A program made the position numbers and the translations under genes. From contig NZ_JANUHA010000004.1 of assembly GCF_024753255.1 (NCBI RefSeq), forward strand, positions 124,001-188,000: a stretch of 64,000 nt of DNA. The letters are read 5' to 3'. A model generated the notes under the pieces. The model searched no databases. It was not told where the DNA came from and saw only the letters and a program-made list of their open reading frames with translations. Origin of the DNA: Massilia agri (GTDB lineage Bacteria > Pseudomonadota > Gammaproteobacteria > Burkholderiales > Burkholderiaceae_D). Shown here in pieces: positions 1 to 8,428 of this stretch (within the stretch, counting starts at the first letter, position 1; each line of letters begins with the position of its first letter).

Positions 1-1
1 G

Positions 2-145
2 CGCTTCGACGTCGTGCCGGCTTCGCGTGTAGACTGGACGGTGCCGGATGACGGCAAGCTGGGCGCGGCCGACCTGGTCTACGTGAGCCCGGTCGACCGC
101 CTCGGCAACGAGGGCGCGCGCGTGCAGGCCTGGCGCAGGCCCTGA
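2..145 (+). CDS. C-terminal fragment of an unidentified protein, possibly a secreted glycosidase
   Basis: The reading frame enters from the left edge and stops at TGA 143-145, so only the last 47 residues are visible. The end contains VYVSPVDRLGNEGA, which resembles the closing strands of the fibronectin-like module at the end of GHL10-type glycosyl hydrolases (E. coli DigH/YddW group). This likeness is recalled, not computed, and is weak. If right, it would fit the peptidoglycan-related genes that follow. The next gene starts 87 bases downstream on the same strand. Nothing else can be said without the upstream sequence. Confidence 0.4.
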   Translation, partial: RFDVVPASRVDWTVPDDGKLGAADLVYVSPVDRLGNEGARVQAWRRP

Positions 146-232
146 GCGTGAAAAGCTCATAACCTTTGTTCATGCACACAGCGCCAGCATTCATTCGCGT
201 GCCGGCGCGACCACAACGTACACTCGCGGGCT

Positions 233-1165
233 ATGCACGATCCCGAACAGCAGCAAGACAGCACTGAGCCCCTCGGCCTCGGCATCGACGCCGGCGGCAC
301 CCAGACCCGCTGGGCCCTCGCCGGCCCGGGCGGCCGCATCGTCGCCGAAGGCACGACCGGCGGCCTGTCGGCGCTGCAGCTGGGTTCCGGCGAAGGGCGC
401 GAAGCGGTGCAGGCTACTTTTGCTGCCATCGCGCGCGCGGTGCTGGCGCATGGCCGCCCGGTGGCGGTGCGCGCCGGCCTGACCGGCTTCGGCGGCGAAG
501 CGGAGCCCCTGCAGCGCTGGCTGGGCGAACAGCTCGGCCTGGAACCGCAGGCGCTGGTCTTCTCCAACGACATCGAGATCGCCTACCTCGCCAGCTTCCG
601 CCCCGGCGACGGCTACCTCGTGTATGCCGGCACCGGCTCGATCGGCGCCTTCATCGACGCCCGGGGCAGCTTCCACCGCGCCGGTGGGCGCGGCGTGGTG
701 CTGGACGACGGCGGCGGCGGCTTCTGGATCGCACGCGAAGCGCTGCGCCACATCTGGCGCCTGGAAGACGAACGTCCGGGCGCCTGGGAATCCTCGCCCA
801 TGGCGCACGCCGTGTTCCAGCACGTGGGCGGCTCGGACTGGTCGTTCTCGCGCCAGTTCATTTACGGCCGCGAGCGCGGCGAAGTGGGCAAGCTGGCGAT
901 CGCCGTGGCCGCCACCGCCGAACGCGACCCGGCCGCCGCCGCCATCCTGCGCGAAGCCGGCCAGGAACTGGCGCGCCTGGCGACGGCCCTGATCCAGCGC
1001 TTCGGTCCGCGCCCGGTGGCGCTGGCCGGCCGCGCCGCCGAACTGCACCCGGCCATCGTCGACACCATGCGCGCGGCCCTGCCGCCCGACATCACGCTCA
1101 GCCAGACCGGCGTGTGCGCCCATTACGCGGCGGCGCGCCTGGCCCTCGGCCAGTGCTCCAGTTAA
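233..1165 (+). CDS. BadF/BadG/BcrA/BcrD-family ATPase, probable amino-sugar kinase
   Basis: A 310-residue actin-fold kinase of the N-acetylglucosamine kinase group. The first phosphate loop is at the N-terminus (GIDAGGTQTRWALAG, about residues 17-31), followed by AYLASF, the second glycine loop VYAGTGSIGAF (about 131-141), the segment LDDGGGGFWIAREAL and a C-terminal ALAGRAAELHP. Members of this family phosphorylate GlcNAc, and clostridial MurK also phosphorylates MurNAc; the substrate here is inferred from context. It lies 22 bases upstream of a cell-wall amidase on the same strand, suggesting a cytoplasmic step that captures sugars released from peptidoglycan. No murQ, nagA or nagB is visible nearby. 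The first ATG of the frame is used. Confidence 0.8.
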   Translation: MHDPEQQQDSTEPLGLGIDAGGTQTRWALAGPGGRIVAEGTTGGLSALQLGSGEGREAVQATFAAIARAVLAHGRPVAVRAGLTGFGGEAEPLQRWLGEQLGLEPQALVFSNDIEIAYLASFRPGDGYLVYAGTGSIGAFIDARGSFHRAGGRGVVLDDGGGGFWIAREALRHIWRLEDERPGAWESSPMAHAVFQHVGGSDWSFSRQFIYGRERGEVGKLAIAVAATAERDPAAAAILREAGQELARLATALIQRFGPRPVALAGRAAELHPAIVDTMRAALPPDITLSQTGVCAHYAAARLALGQCSS

Positions 1166-1187
1166 AAATCCAACAAGGATCCGCAGA

Positions 1188-2198
1188 ATGAAAATCCTGA
1201 TCGTCCCCGTCATCCTCGCCCTGCTGGCCGGCTGCGCGACCGCGCCCAAGGGCCCGCAGATCGACACCACCTACAACGCCAAGGGCCAGTCGAGCCGCGC
1301 GCGCTTCCTGGTCCTGCACTACACGGTGGCCGACAAGCCGACCTCGATCAAGATCCTGACCGAGCAGCAGGTGAGCGCCCACTACCTGCTCACCGACGAT
1401 CCGCAGCCCATCATCTACCGCCTGGTGGACGAGACCCGCTCGGCCTACCACGCGGGCGTCTCGAGCTGGAAGCAGTACACGCAGCTGAACAACAGCTCGA
1501 TCGGCATCGAGATCGTCAACGCCGGCTGGAAGGACACCCCGCAGGGCCGCGTCTACGCGCCCTTCCCGCAGGCGCAGGTGGATGCGCTCATGGTGCTGGT
1601 GAAGGACATCGTCCAGCGCAACGGCATCGCGCCCGAGAACGTGCTGGGCCACAGCGACATCGCGCCGCTGCGCAAGCAGGACCCGGGTCCGCTGTTCCCG
1701 TGGGCGCGCCTGGCGCAGGAAGGCCTGGTGCTGTGGCCGGATGCGAACCGCGTGGCGCTGGTGCGCCCGATTTTCGAGGCGACCCTGCCCGACGTGGCCT
1801 GGTTCCAGCGCAAGCTGGCCACCCACGGCTTCGGCATCCAGCAAACCGGCATCTTCGACAAGCAGACCATCACCGTGCTGTCGGCCTTCCAGATGAAGTA
1901 CCGCCCGCGCGACATATCGGGCAATATGGACGCGGAGACTGCGGCCCTGCTGGAAGTATTGACGACGCCGGCGAATGCGCCGCTGCCGGTCGTGACGCCG
2001 CCGGTGATCACCAGCCCGGTTCCGGCGCTGCCGCCGGCGACGGCGCCGGTTCCCGTGGTGCCCGAAACGGCCCCGGCCCCGGCCGCGCCTGTGCCGCTGC
2101 CGAATCCGGCCACCCCGGCGCCGGTCCCGACGCCGGCCACGCCGCCGACGCCGCTGCCCGCGGGGCCCGCCAACCCGGCTGTCGTGAACACGCCGTGA
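1188..2198 (+). CDS. Lipoprotein N-acetylmuramoyl-L-alanine amidase (Amidase_2) with peptidoglycan-binding domain
   Basis: A zinc amidase that should cut the MurNAc-L-Ala bond in the periplasm or at the outer membrane. It has a lipoprotein signal with lipobox LLAGC (Cys16). The Amidase_2 domain carries the expected zinc ligands His44 (VLHYT), His155 (GHSD) and Asp165 (QDPGP). A PG_binding_1-like three-helix segment covers about residues 195-260. A Pro/Ala/Val-rich low-complexity tail of about 70 residues follows and probably spans the periplasm. The layout resembles E. coli AmiD rather than cytosolic AmpD. It starts 22 bases after the sugar kinase, so the two are probably co-transcribed. Confidence 0.88.
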   Translation: MKILIVPVILALLAGCATAPKGPQIDTTYNAKGQSSRARFLVLHYTVADKPTSIKILTEQQVSAHYLLTDDPQPIIYRLVDETRSAYHAGVSSWKQYTQLNNSSIGIEIVNAGWKDTPQGRVYAPFPQAQVDALMVLVKDIVQRNGIAPENVLGHSDIAPLRKQDPGPLFPWARLAQEGLVLWPDANRVALVRPIFEATLPDVAWFQRKLATHGFGIQQTGIFDKQTITVLSAFQMKYRPRDISGNMDAETAALLEVLTTPANAPLPVVTPPVITSPVPALPPATAPVPVVPETAPAPAAPVPLPNPATPAPVPTPATPPTPLPAGPANPAVVNTP

Positions 2199-2279
2199 CG
2201 GTCGCCGCAGCCAGGGTTTACATGTATCCTTCGACACATCCGCGCTCCAGGCGCGGAGTCTTTACAGAAGGATGAAGCG

Positions 2280-3188
2280 ATGCGCCTGCGTCATATCGAA
2301 GTTTTCCACGCCATCATGCAGGTCGGTACCATCAGCGGTGCCGCCCAGGTTCTCCACATCTCGCAGCCCGCGGTGACCAAGGTGCTGCAGCACGCCGAGC
2401 TCCAGCTCGGCATGCCGCTGTTCGAGCGGGTGCGCGGCAAGCTGTATCCGAAGCCGGAAGCGCACCGCCTGTTCGCCGAGACCGAGAAGCTGAACCGCGA
2501 CCTGCAGGGCATCCGCCGCCTGGCCGCCAGCCTCAAGAGCCGCGCGGTGGAGACGGTGCGCCTGGTGTCGACGCCGACCATCGCGATCAGCGTGCTGCCG
2601 CAGGCGATGACGGTGTGGCGCCGCGATTTCCCGCAGGCGCGTTGCGAACTGTCCACCCACCACACCAGCGAGATCGTGAACGCGCTGCGCCTGGGCGAAG
2701 CCGACCTCGCGCTCTCGCTGCAGGATCCGCGCCACCCGGGCATCGTGGCCGAACCGATCGCCCACGGCATGCTCACCGTGATGGCGCCCGCCGGCACCTG
2801 GTCGGAAGAAGAAGCGTCGAAGCCCTTCACCGCCGAAGGCCTCAGCGGAGAACTGATCGGCCTGACCGACGGCGACCCGCTGGGAGAGATCGTCGTCGCC
2901 GCCTGCGAGGCGCAGGGCGTGCAGCCGGTCTTCCACACCGTGGTGCAGACCTACCAGATCGCCCGCTCGCTGGTCGAAGCCGGCGCCGGCAAGGCCGTGC
3001 TCGATCCCTTCACCGCCGCCTCGGCCGACCCGGCCAGGGTGCAGTGCCGTCCGTGGTCGCCGGCGATGCCGGTCCACCTGTATCTGCTCACCGCCAGCCA
3101 TTCCCCCTTGTCGCACGGGGCGCGGGAGCTGGCCAACTGTATCGGCGCGACCGCGCGCGCCCTGCTCGAAAAAAAAGGTAGTGCATGA
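2280..3188 (+). CDS. LysR family transcriptional regulator
   Basis: A 302-residue LysR-type regulator. The winged HTH is at residues 1-60 (LRHIEVFHAIMQVGTISGAA, then QPAVTKVLQHAE), followed by a periplasmic-binding-like effector domain. A purine-rich ribosome site (AGAAGGA) sits 8 bases before the ATG. Its 3' end overlaps the start of the D-Ala-D-Ala dipeptidase gene by four bases (ATGA), so regulator and enzyme are translationally coupled. The likely role is control of the surrounding peptidoglycan-fragment genes in response to a small ligand such as a muropeptide or amino acid. That is inferred from position only; the effector is unknown. Confidence 0.88.
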   Translation: MRLRHIEVFHAIMQVGTISGAAQVLHISQPAVTKVLQHAELQLGMPLFERVRGKLYPKPEAHRLFAETEKLNRDLQGIRRLAASLKSRAVETVRLVSTPTIAISVLPQAMTVWRRDFPQARCELSTHHTSEIVNALRLGEADLALSLQDPRHPGIVAEPIAHGMLTVMAPAGTWSEEEASKPFTAEGLSGELIGLTDGDPLGEIVVAACEAQGVQPVFHTVVQTYQIARSLVEAGAGKAVLDPFTAASADPARVQCRPWSPAMPVHLYLLTASHSPLSHGARELANCIGATARALLEKKGSA

Positions 3189-3796
3189 CCCTGTCCGTCG
3201 CCAGCGAAGACATCGCCGGCAGCCCTGAATTCCGCCATCTCACCAGTATCAAGGGGATCGCGATCGACCTGCGCTACGCGACGCCCAACAACTTCGTCGG
3301 ACGCGACCTGTACTCGCCCTACGACTGCGCCTGGCTGCACGTCGATGCGGCGGCCGCGCTGGAAACCTTCGTCGCCTGGCTGGCCGAACGCCGGCCCGGC
3401 TACACGGCCCTGATCCTCGATGCCCTGCGTCCGCAGCGGGTGCAGCAGCAGCTGTGGGACGCATTGGATGGCACCGGCCTGCAGATGTACCTGGCCAACC
3501 CGGCGCGCGGCTCGATCCACTCCTACGGCATGGCGCTCGACATCACCCTGCAGGGCGAGAACGGGGAAGAGCTCGACATGGGCACCGGCTTCGACGACAT
3601 GACCGACCTCTCGCACCCGGCGCTGGAAGAAGGCTTCCTGGTGGCCGGCAAGCTCACGGACCAGCAGGTGGCGAACCGCCGCCTGCTGAGGGAAGGCATG
3701 CTGGCGGCGGGCTTCTTCGGCATCAACACCGAGTGGTGGCATTTCGACTGCGGCGACCGCGAACTGGTGCGGGCGACCTACCGCCGCGTGCTCTGA
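3185..3796 (+). CDS. ddpX: D-alanyl-D-alanine dipeptidase (VanX/DdpX family, M15)
   Basis: A zinc dipeptidase that hydrolyses D-Ala-D-Ala to D-alanine. The M15 signature is complete: SIHSYGMALD supplies His112 and Asp119, and NTEWWHFDCGD supplies catalytic Glu183 and His186. The conserved arginine lies in DALRPQR (Arg82). The length of 203 residues matches VanX and DdpX. There is no signal peptide, so it acts in the cytoplasm. It overlaps the upstream LysR gene by ATGA. No vanHA-type ligase genes are present, so recycling of D-Ala-D-Ala as a nutrient is more likely than vancomycin resistance. Confidence 0.9.
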   Translation: MTLSVASEDIAGSPEFRHLTSIKGIAIDLRYATPNNFVGRDLYSPYDCAWLHVDAAAALETFVAWLAERRPGYTALILDALRPQRVQQQLWDALDGTGLQMYLANPARGSIHSYGMALDITLQGENGEELDMGTGFDDMTDLSHPALEEGFLVAGKLTDQQVANRRLLREGMLAAGFFGINTEWWHFDCGDRELVRATYRRVL

Positions 3797-3891
3797 TTCC
3801 CGCTGCCGAGTAGCGTGGCCGCGACAGGCGGACGCGTGCGCGCCCGCCCTGGTAGTAATCTGGCATCCCGAGCTCTCAACGGAGAATCGCG

Positions 3892-4473
3892 ATGCGCAAG
3901 CTCCTCCTTGCTTCCCTGCTGGCCGGCGCCGCCTGGCATGTCCATGCCGAGCCGACGACCTGGGATTTCAGTTACACGGGCTTCTACTGGACCTTGGAGA
4001 GCCATTCGACGTGGGAAGGGGATCACACGGCGGAGGGCTGGCAGCCCGGCATGCAGCTCGGCGGCAGCTTCAGCGGCGAAGACCGGAACGGCGACGGCAT
4101 CATCGTCCTGGAAGAGCTGAGCGGGTTCTCGGTGCAGGGCAGGGATTATTTTCCGTGCATGGCGGAGCCCAGTCCCTATGGCCGCTGCAGCATCCGGCGC
4201 TTCAGCTACACCCTGGGCGGGGAGCTCGATTTCTCGGCCGGCTGGTACGGCTATGACGAGTTCTACTCGGGCTGGGGCGGCAGCGTGAGCACCGGCGCGA
4301 GCGCAAACGACTACTCCTACGGGTATCACTACGAATCGGAGACCTTCCTGTACTGGACCGACCAGACCCGCTTCGACATCGTCCAGTTGCCGGTGCCCGA
4401 ACCCGCGTCCGGCGCCATGGTCCTGGCCGGGCTGGCGCTGCTGGCGGGCCTGCGCCGGCGCCCGGTCCGCTGA
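3892..4473 (+). CDS. PEP-CTERM sorting-domain protein with EF-hand-like loop
   Basis: A 193-residue exported protein of unknown function. The N-terminal signal peptide ends near residue 19 (AWHVHA). The C-terminus is a standard PEP-CTERM tail: VPEPASG, a hydrophobic helix, then LRRRP. Such tails are processed by an exosortase in bacteria that make exopolysaccharide. Residues 64-75 (DRNGDGIIVLEE) match a canonical EF-hand calcium loop and lie in the FSGEDRNGDG context that recurs in this class. The middle is rich in Tyr, Trp, Ser and Gly. The start is preceded by GGAG. No exosortase gene is in the window. Confidence 0.82.
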   Translation: MRKLLLASLLAGAAWHVHAEPTTWDFSYTGFYWTLESHSTWEGDHTAEGWQPGMQLGGSFSGEDRNGDGIIVLEELSGFSVQGRDYFPCMAEPSPYGRCSIRRFSYTLGGELDFSAGWYGYDEFYSGWGGSVSTGASANDYSYGYHYESETFLYWTDQTRFDIVQLPVPEPASGAMVLAGLALLAGLRRRPVR

Positions 4474-4532
4474 CTGGACAGCGCCAGGCGGCGCGGCTAC
4501 AGTAGGGCGATCCCGTTTGCGTGGAGCCGCCC

Positions 4533-5465
4533 TTGACGCCCGTTTTGTCCCTCCTGCGCTGCGCCGTCGCCGCAGCCTGCCTCGCCCTCGCGCCCCAGCT
4601 GCATGCGCAGTCGGTCGCCTTCACCTTCGACGACGGTCCGACCCTGTCCGAGACCCCGCGCCTGTCGCCCCAGGCGCGGAACAGCGCCATGCTGGCCGCG
4701 CTGGCCAGGCACAAGGTCAGGGCCGCGCTCTTCGTCACCTGCGGAAACGGCGCCGACCGGCCCGAAGGCCTGGCGCTGGCGCGCGCCTGGGGACAGGCCG
4801 GCCATGTGGTGGCGAACCACACCATGACCCACCTCGACCTGAACAATGCGAAGACCGGGCTTGCGCAGTACCAGCAGGAGCTGCGCGACTGCGACCGCAT
4901 CGTCGCCCCGCTGCCGGGTTATCAAAAATGGTTCCGCTACACCTATCTGCGCGAAGGGAACACGCCGGAGAAGCGCGACGGCATGAAGGCCTTCCTGCGC
5001 GAGCAGGGCTACCGCAATGCCTACGTTACGCTCGACACCAGCGACTGGCGCCTGAACGACAAGCTGGTCGAGGTGCTGGCGAAGAATCCCCGGGCGGATG
5101 TCGAACCGATCCGCCAGGCCTACCTGTCCCACATCCGCCAGCGCGCGCTGGCCTACCGCGCCCTGTCGCAGCGCCTGCAGGGCCGCGACATCGCCCAGGT
5201 CCTGCTGCTGCACCATAACCTCATCAACGCCCTGTGGCTGGACGATGTGATCCGGCAGTTCCGCGACATGGGCTGGACCATCGTCAGCCCGGGCGAGGCC
5301 TTCGCAGACCCGGTCTACGCACTCGACCCGCAGCGTAACGTGCCGGGCCAGAGCCTCCTGATCTCGATGGGCCGCAGCCTGGGACTCTCGACCCAGGACA
5401 TCGGCCTGCGCCTGATGGACGACGGCGACTTCGAGATCGAGGCGCTCAGGCAGCAGGGTCTATAA
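4533..5465 (+). CDS. Polysaccharide deacetylase (NodB/CE4 fold)
   Basis: A secreted metal-dependent deacetylase. The first CE4 motif is FTFDDGP near residue 35, with the metal-binding Asp. The second is NHTMTH near residue 103, giving the H-x-x-x-H pair. The target could be GlcNAc or MurNAc in peptidoglycan, or another polysaccharide. Two starts are possible: GTG at 4521, or TTG at 4533. I prefer TTG because GGAG lies 6 bases before it and the protein then opens directly with a signal peptide (cleavage near QLHAQS). The gene converges with dacB, only 3 bases apart. Confidence 0.82.
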   Translation: MTPVLSLLRCAVAAACLALAPQLHAQSVAFTFDDGPTLSETPRLSPQARNSAMLAALARHKVRAALFVTCGNGADRPEGLALARAWGQAGHVVANHTMTHLDLNNAKTGLAQYQQELRDCDRIVAPLPGYQKWFRYTYLREGNTPEKRDGMKAFLREQGYRNAYVTLDTSDWRLNDKLVEVLAKNPRADVEPIRQAYLSHIRQRALAYRALSQRLQGRDIAQVLLLHHNLINALWLDDVIRQFRDMGWTIVSPGEAFADPVYALDPQRNVPGQSLLISMGRSLGLSTQDIGLRLMDDGDFEIEALRQQGL

Positions 5466-5468
5466 GGC

Positions 5469-6977
5469 TCAGGGCGTCGGGGCCATCGGCTGCGCCGCCG
5501 GCGCCGCCGGCGCCGCCGGGGCCTGGGCCGCGCCCGAGCGGGCCACCCAGTCCACCAGCGCGTCGAGCACCGCGCGTCCGCGTCCATTGCCCGCCTGCTC
5601 GCTGTTCACCATCGCCACGAACACGTTCTGCACGCCGTCCGCATCCGGCACATAGCCGGCCAGCGCGACGACGTTGCGCAGGGTCCCGGTCTTCAGGCGC
5701 GCACGTCCCGCCGCCGCCGTGCCCTGCAGGCGCCGGCGCAGGGTGCCGTCGATGGCCGCGATCGGCATGCTGGACTGGAATTCGGGCGCCCAGTTGCTGC
5801 GCAGGCCGGCCTGCAGCAGGTAGGCCATCTGCTGCGGCGTGATCCGCTCGCTGCGCGACAGGCCGGAACCGTTCTCGATCACGAAGCCGGTATCGTCGAT
5901 GCGGTGCTCGCGCATCCACTCGCGCACGGCGGCATCGGCGCGCGCCAGCGTGGTTTCGCCGCTGGCCGGCGCGGCGAAGCTGCCCGCCGCCGGATCGGAC
6001 TGCAGGCTGCCCAGGCTCAGGAAGAGGATGCGCGCCAGCAGGTTGTCGGAAGGCTTGTTGGTGTCGCGCACCAGCTCGGGCAGCGAGCGCGAGCTGTGTT
6101 CGGCCAGCAGGCGCGCGTCCGGCGGCGCGCTGCCCGTCACGACCTTGCCGCTGAACTTCCCGCCCAGGTCTTTCCACTTCTGGCGGAACAGGCGCTCGAT
6201 GTAGTCGTCGCGGTCCAGCACATTGATGCTGTAGCTGCGCGCGCAGTCCTTCGGGAAGGTCCCGTGCAGCATCACCTTGATGCGTCCATCCTTCCGGCGC
6301 ACCGCTTCCGGCAGCTTCCAGCCGTCCTCCCATTTCGAGCAGTCGGCGTCGACCAGGGTCATGTCCGAACCGATGGACACGCGGTCGAGTTCCGGCTGCA
6401 TCTCGAGCTTCAGGCGCTTGTTCGTGGAGCGCATGTCGATCTGCAGCATGTTCTTGTTGACGAGGAGCGGGTCCGGGATGACGTTGTAATAGGCCTCGGG
6501 CGACTCGTCGAAGGGCGGCAGGCCCTGGTCCAGGCGGCCCGGGTTCCACACGCCGCGGTCGAGGACCAGGTCGCCCTCGATGCGGCGGATGCCCTGGTAG
6601 TGCAGGGCGCGCAGCATGTTTTCGATGTCTTCGCCGGACAGGTCGGCATCCGCGCCGCCCTTCAGCACCAGGTTCCCGCGCAGGACGCCTTTCACCACCT
6701 CGCCGCTGGTGCGCAGCTCGGTGCGGCCGCGGAAGGCGGGACCGAGGCGATCCAGGCTGACCATGGTCGTGACCAGCTTCATGGTCGATGCCGGCTGCAT
6801 CGGCCGGTCGGCCTGGTGGGCCAGCACGATCGCGTCGCCCTTCATGACCAGGATCCCGAGCTCGCTTTCGTTCAGGCCCTGCTGCGCCAGTACCGAGGCC
6901 ACGGGCGCCGGCAGCTGGGCTGAAGCAGAACCGAAGGCGGCAAAGAGGACGGTGGCGAGGGCGAGGTTGCGCAGCAT
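5469..6977 (-). CDS. dacB: D-alanyl-D-alanine carboxypeptidase/endopeptidase, PBP4 type (S13)
   Basis: A periplasmic penicillin-binding protein that removes terminal D-Ala and cuts D-Ala-meso-DAP cross-links. The three serine-enzyme motifs are visible: STMK (Ser64 and Lys67), SDN in KPSDNLLAR, and KTG in RLKTGTLRNV. A signal peptide ends near residue 20 (GSASA). At 502 residues it has the size of E. coli PBP4. The C-terminus is an Ala/Pro linker-like tail encoded by GCC/GGC-rich DNA. AGGGAG precedes the ATG by 6 bases. It lies 23 bases downstream of the SpmAB-like gene, so the two form an operon. Confidence 0.9.
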   Translation of the reverse strand: MLRNLALATVLFAAFGSASAQLPAPVASVLAQQGLNESELGILVMKGDAIVLAHQADRPMQPASTMKLVTTMVSLDRLGPAFRGRTELRTSGEVVKGVLRGNLVLKGGADADLSGEDIENMLRALHYQGIRRIEGDLVLDRGVWNPGRLDQGLPPFDESPEAYYNVIPDPLLVNKNMLQIDMRSTNKRLKLEMQPELDRVSIGSDMTLVDADCSKWEDGWKLPEAVRRKDGRIKVMLHGTFPKDCARSYSINVLDRDDYIERLFRQKWKDLGGKFSGKVVTGSAPPDARLLAEHSSRSLPELVRDTNKPSDNLLARILFLSLGSLQSDPAAGSFAAPASGETTLARADAAVREWMREHRIDDTGFVIENGSGLSRSERITPQQMAYLLQAGLRSNWAPEFQSSMPIAAIDGTLRRRLQGTAAAGRARLKTGTLRNVVALAGYVPDADGVQNVFVAMVNSEQAGNGRGRAVLDALVDWVARSGAAQAPAAPAAPAAQPMAPTP

Positions 6978-7000
6978 GAGAACTCCCTGATATACCTGTA

Positions 7001-8239
7001 CTAAGCGAAGAAGAGATAAGCGACGAAGATGGCGGCGATGACGCCGGCCAGGTCGGCCAGCAGGCCGTAGCCGATCGCGTAGCGGGTCTTGCGGATGCCG
7101 ACCGAGCCGAAATACAGGGCCACGATGTAGAAGGTCGTATCGGCCGCGCCCTGCAGGATGCCGGCCAGGCGGCCAACAAAAGAGTCGACCCCGTAGGTGG
7201 TCATGGCGTCGATCATCATGGCGCGCGAGCCGCTGCCCGAGAGCGGTTTCATGAGCGCGGTCGGCAGCGCGCCGACGAAGTCGGTCGGCAGGCCGAGCGA
7301 CTGGAAGATCCAGGCGAAGCCGTTCACGATCATGCCCAGGATGCCCGAATTGCGCACCACGCTGATCGCCACCAGCATGCCGACCAAGTAGGGGATGATC
7401 TTGAGCGACGTCTCGATGCCGCCCTTGGCGCCCTCGATGAAGGCCTCGTAGACGTTCACTTTTTTCACCAGCGCGCCGATCATGAAGGCGGCGATGATCG
7501 AGAACAGGATCAGGTTGGCGGTGACCACCGAGACCAGCTCGATCTGCGACTTGTCGAGGAAGACGGTGAAGTACCAGACCAGCAGCGCGATCACGGCCGT
7601 CATGCCGCCGATCCAGCCGAACACGGCGGGATGCAGCAGGTTGATGCGCTGGCGCAGGCCGACCGCGATGATGCCGGTCATGGTCGAGCAGTAGGTCGCG
7701 ATCAGGGTCGGGATGAAGATGTCGGCCGGATTCGCCGCGCCCAGGATTGCGCGCTGGGCCATGATCGCCAGCGGGATGATGGTCAGGCCCGAGGTCTGGA
7801 TCACCAGGAACATGATCTGGGCGTCGCTGGCCTCGTCCTTGCTCGGGTTCAGGGTCTGCAGGCTCTCCATGGCCTTCAGGCCGAAGGGCGTGGCGGCATT
7901 GTCCAGGCCCAGCATATTGGCCGAGAAGTTCATCACCATGTGGCCGTTGGCCGGATGCTCCTTCGGCACACCCGGGAAGATGCGCGAGAAGAAGGGCGCG
8001 ATGACGCGGGCGAACAGATTGATGGCGCCGGCCTTTTCGCCGATGTTCATGATCCCCAGCCAGAGCGTCATGACGCCGGCCAGCGGCAGGGCGATGTCCA
8101 TGACGGCCATCTTGGCCGAGGAAAAGGTGCCGTCGATGACGCGCTTGAAGATCTCGGTATCGCCCAGGAACAGCCACTGCGCGAGGGCGGCGACGAAGCC
8201 GACGAGGAAGAATCCAGTCCAGATGTAATTGAGTGCCAT
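7001..8239 (-). CDS. SpmA-SpmB fusion, nucleoside-recognition (Gate) domain membrane protein
   Basis: A polytopic membrane protein of 412 residues with two Gate/nucleoside-recognition halves in tandem. The N-terminal half looks like SpmA (MDIALPLAGVMTLWLGIMNI, GLDNAATPFGLKAMESL). The C-terminal half looks like SpmB (IIPYLVGMLVAISVVRNSG, GSGSRAMMIDAM, QGAADTTFYIVALYFGSVG). In Bacillus spmA and spmB lie in one operon with dacB; here the fusion also sits directly upstream of dacB. The organism shows no sign of sporulation, so a role with the carboxypeptidase in wall remodelling is inferred. The transported or gated substrate is unknown. Confidence 0.82.
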   Translation of the reverse strand: MALNYIWTGFFLVGFVAALAQWLFLGDTEIFKRVIDGTFSSAKMAVMDIALPLAGVMTLWLGIMNIGEKAGAINLFARVIAPFFSRIFPGVPKEHPANGHMVMNFSANMLGLDNAATPFGLKAMESLQTLNPSKDEASDAQIMFLVIQTSGLTIIPLAIMAQRAILGAANPADIFIPTLIATYCSTMTGIIAVGLRQRINLLHPAVFGWIGGMTAVIALLVWYFTVFLDKSQIELVSVVTANLILFSIIAAFMIGALVKKVNVYEAFIEGAKGGIETSLKIIPYLVGMLVAISVVRNSGILGMIVNGFAWIFQSLGLPTDFVGALPTALMKPLSGSGSRAMMIDAMTTYGVDSFVGRLAGILQGAADTTFYIVALYFGSVGIRKTRYAIGYGLLADLAGVIAAIFVAYLFFA

Positions 8240-8428
8240 GGGTTCGCTGCTGCTGAAAGACCGTTCGATTGTGCAACGAGAGTATAGGCCGGGAATAAGC
8301 TGCGTTGATGAAAGAATGCGCCTGCGCCATGTTTAAAAGTTATAAGGACGCCCTCTTTTGTTTGCTCAATAGCATGAGAATCGAGGCATAATCGTTCGCT
8401 GGAACCGTGCCTACCGGAGAGGACCAGC

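Noticed and set aside
3185..3796. Vancomycin resistance determinant.
   Set aside because: VanX-like dipeptidase alone, without vanH/vanA ligase genes, in a Gram-negative; a recycling role is more likely.
5488..5525. GCC/GGC-rich short tandem pattern, possible variable repeat.
   Set aside because: It encodes the Ala/Pro C-terminal linker of DacB and is irregular, so it is better explained as low-complexity coding sequence.
7001..8239. SpmAB as evidence that the organism forms spores.
   Set aside because: No other sporulation genes are present, and the outer-membrane systems (Mla, TonB receptor) mark a Gram-negative; spm homologues occur widely outside spore formers.
5469..8330. A single 953-codon open frame on the minus strand that would join dacB to a long upstream part.
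   Set aside because: The upstream part lies out of frame over the SpmAB gene and reads as low-complexity Arg/Gly/His-rich text. The dacB ATG at 6977 has its own ribosome site and signal peptide.
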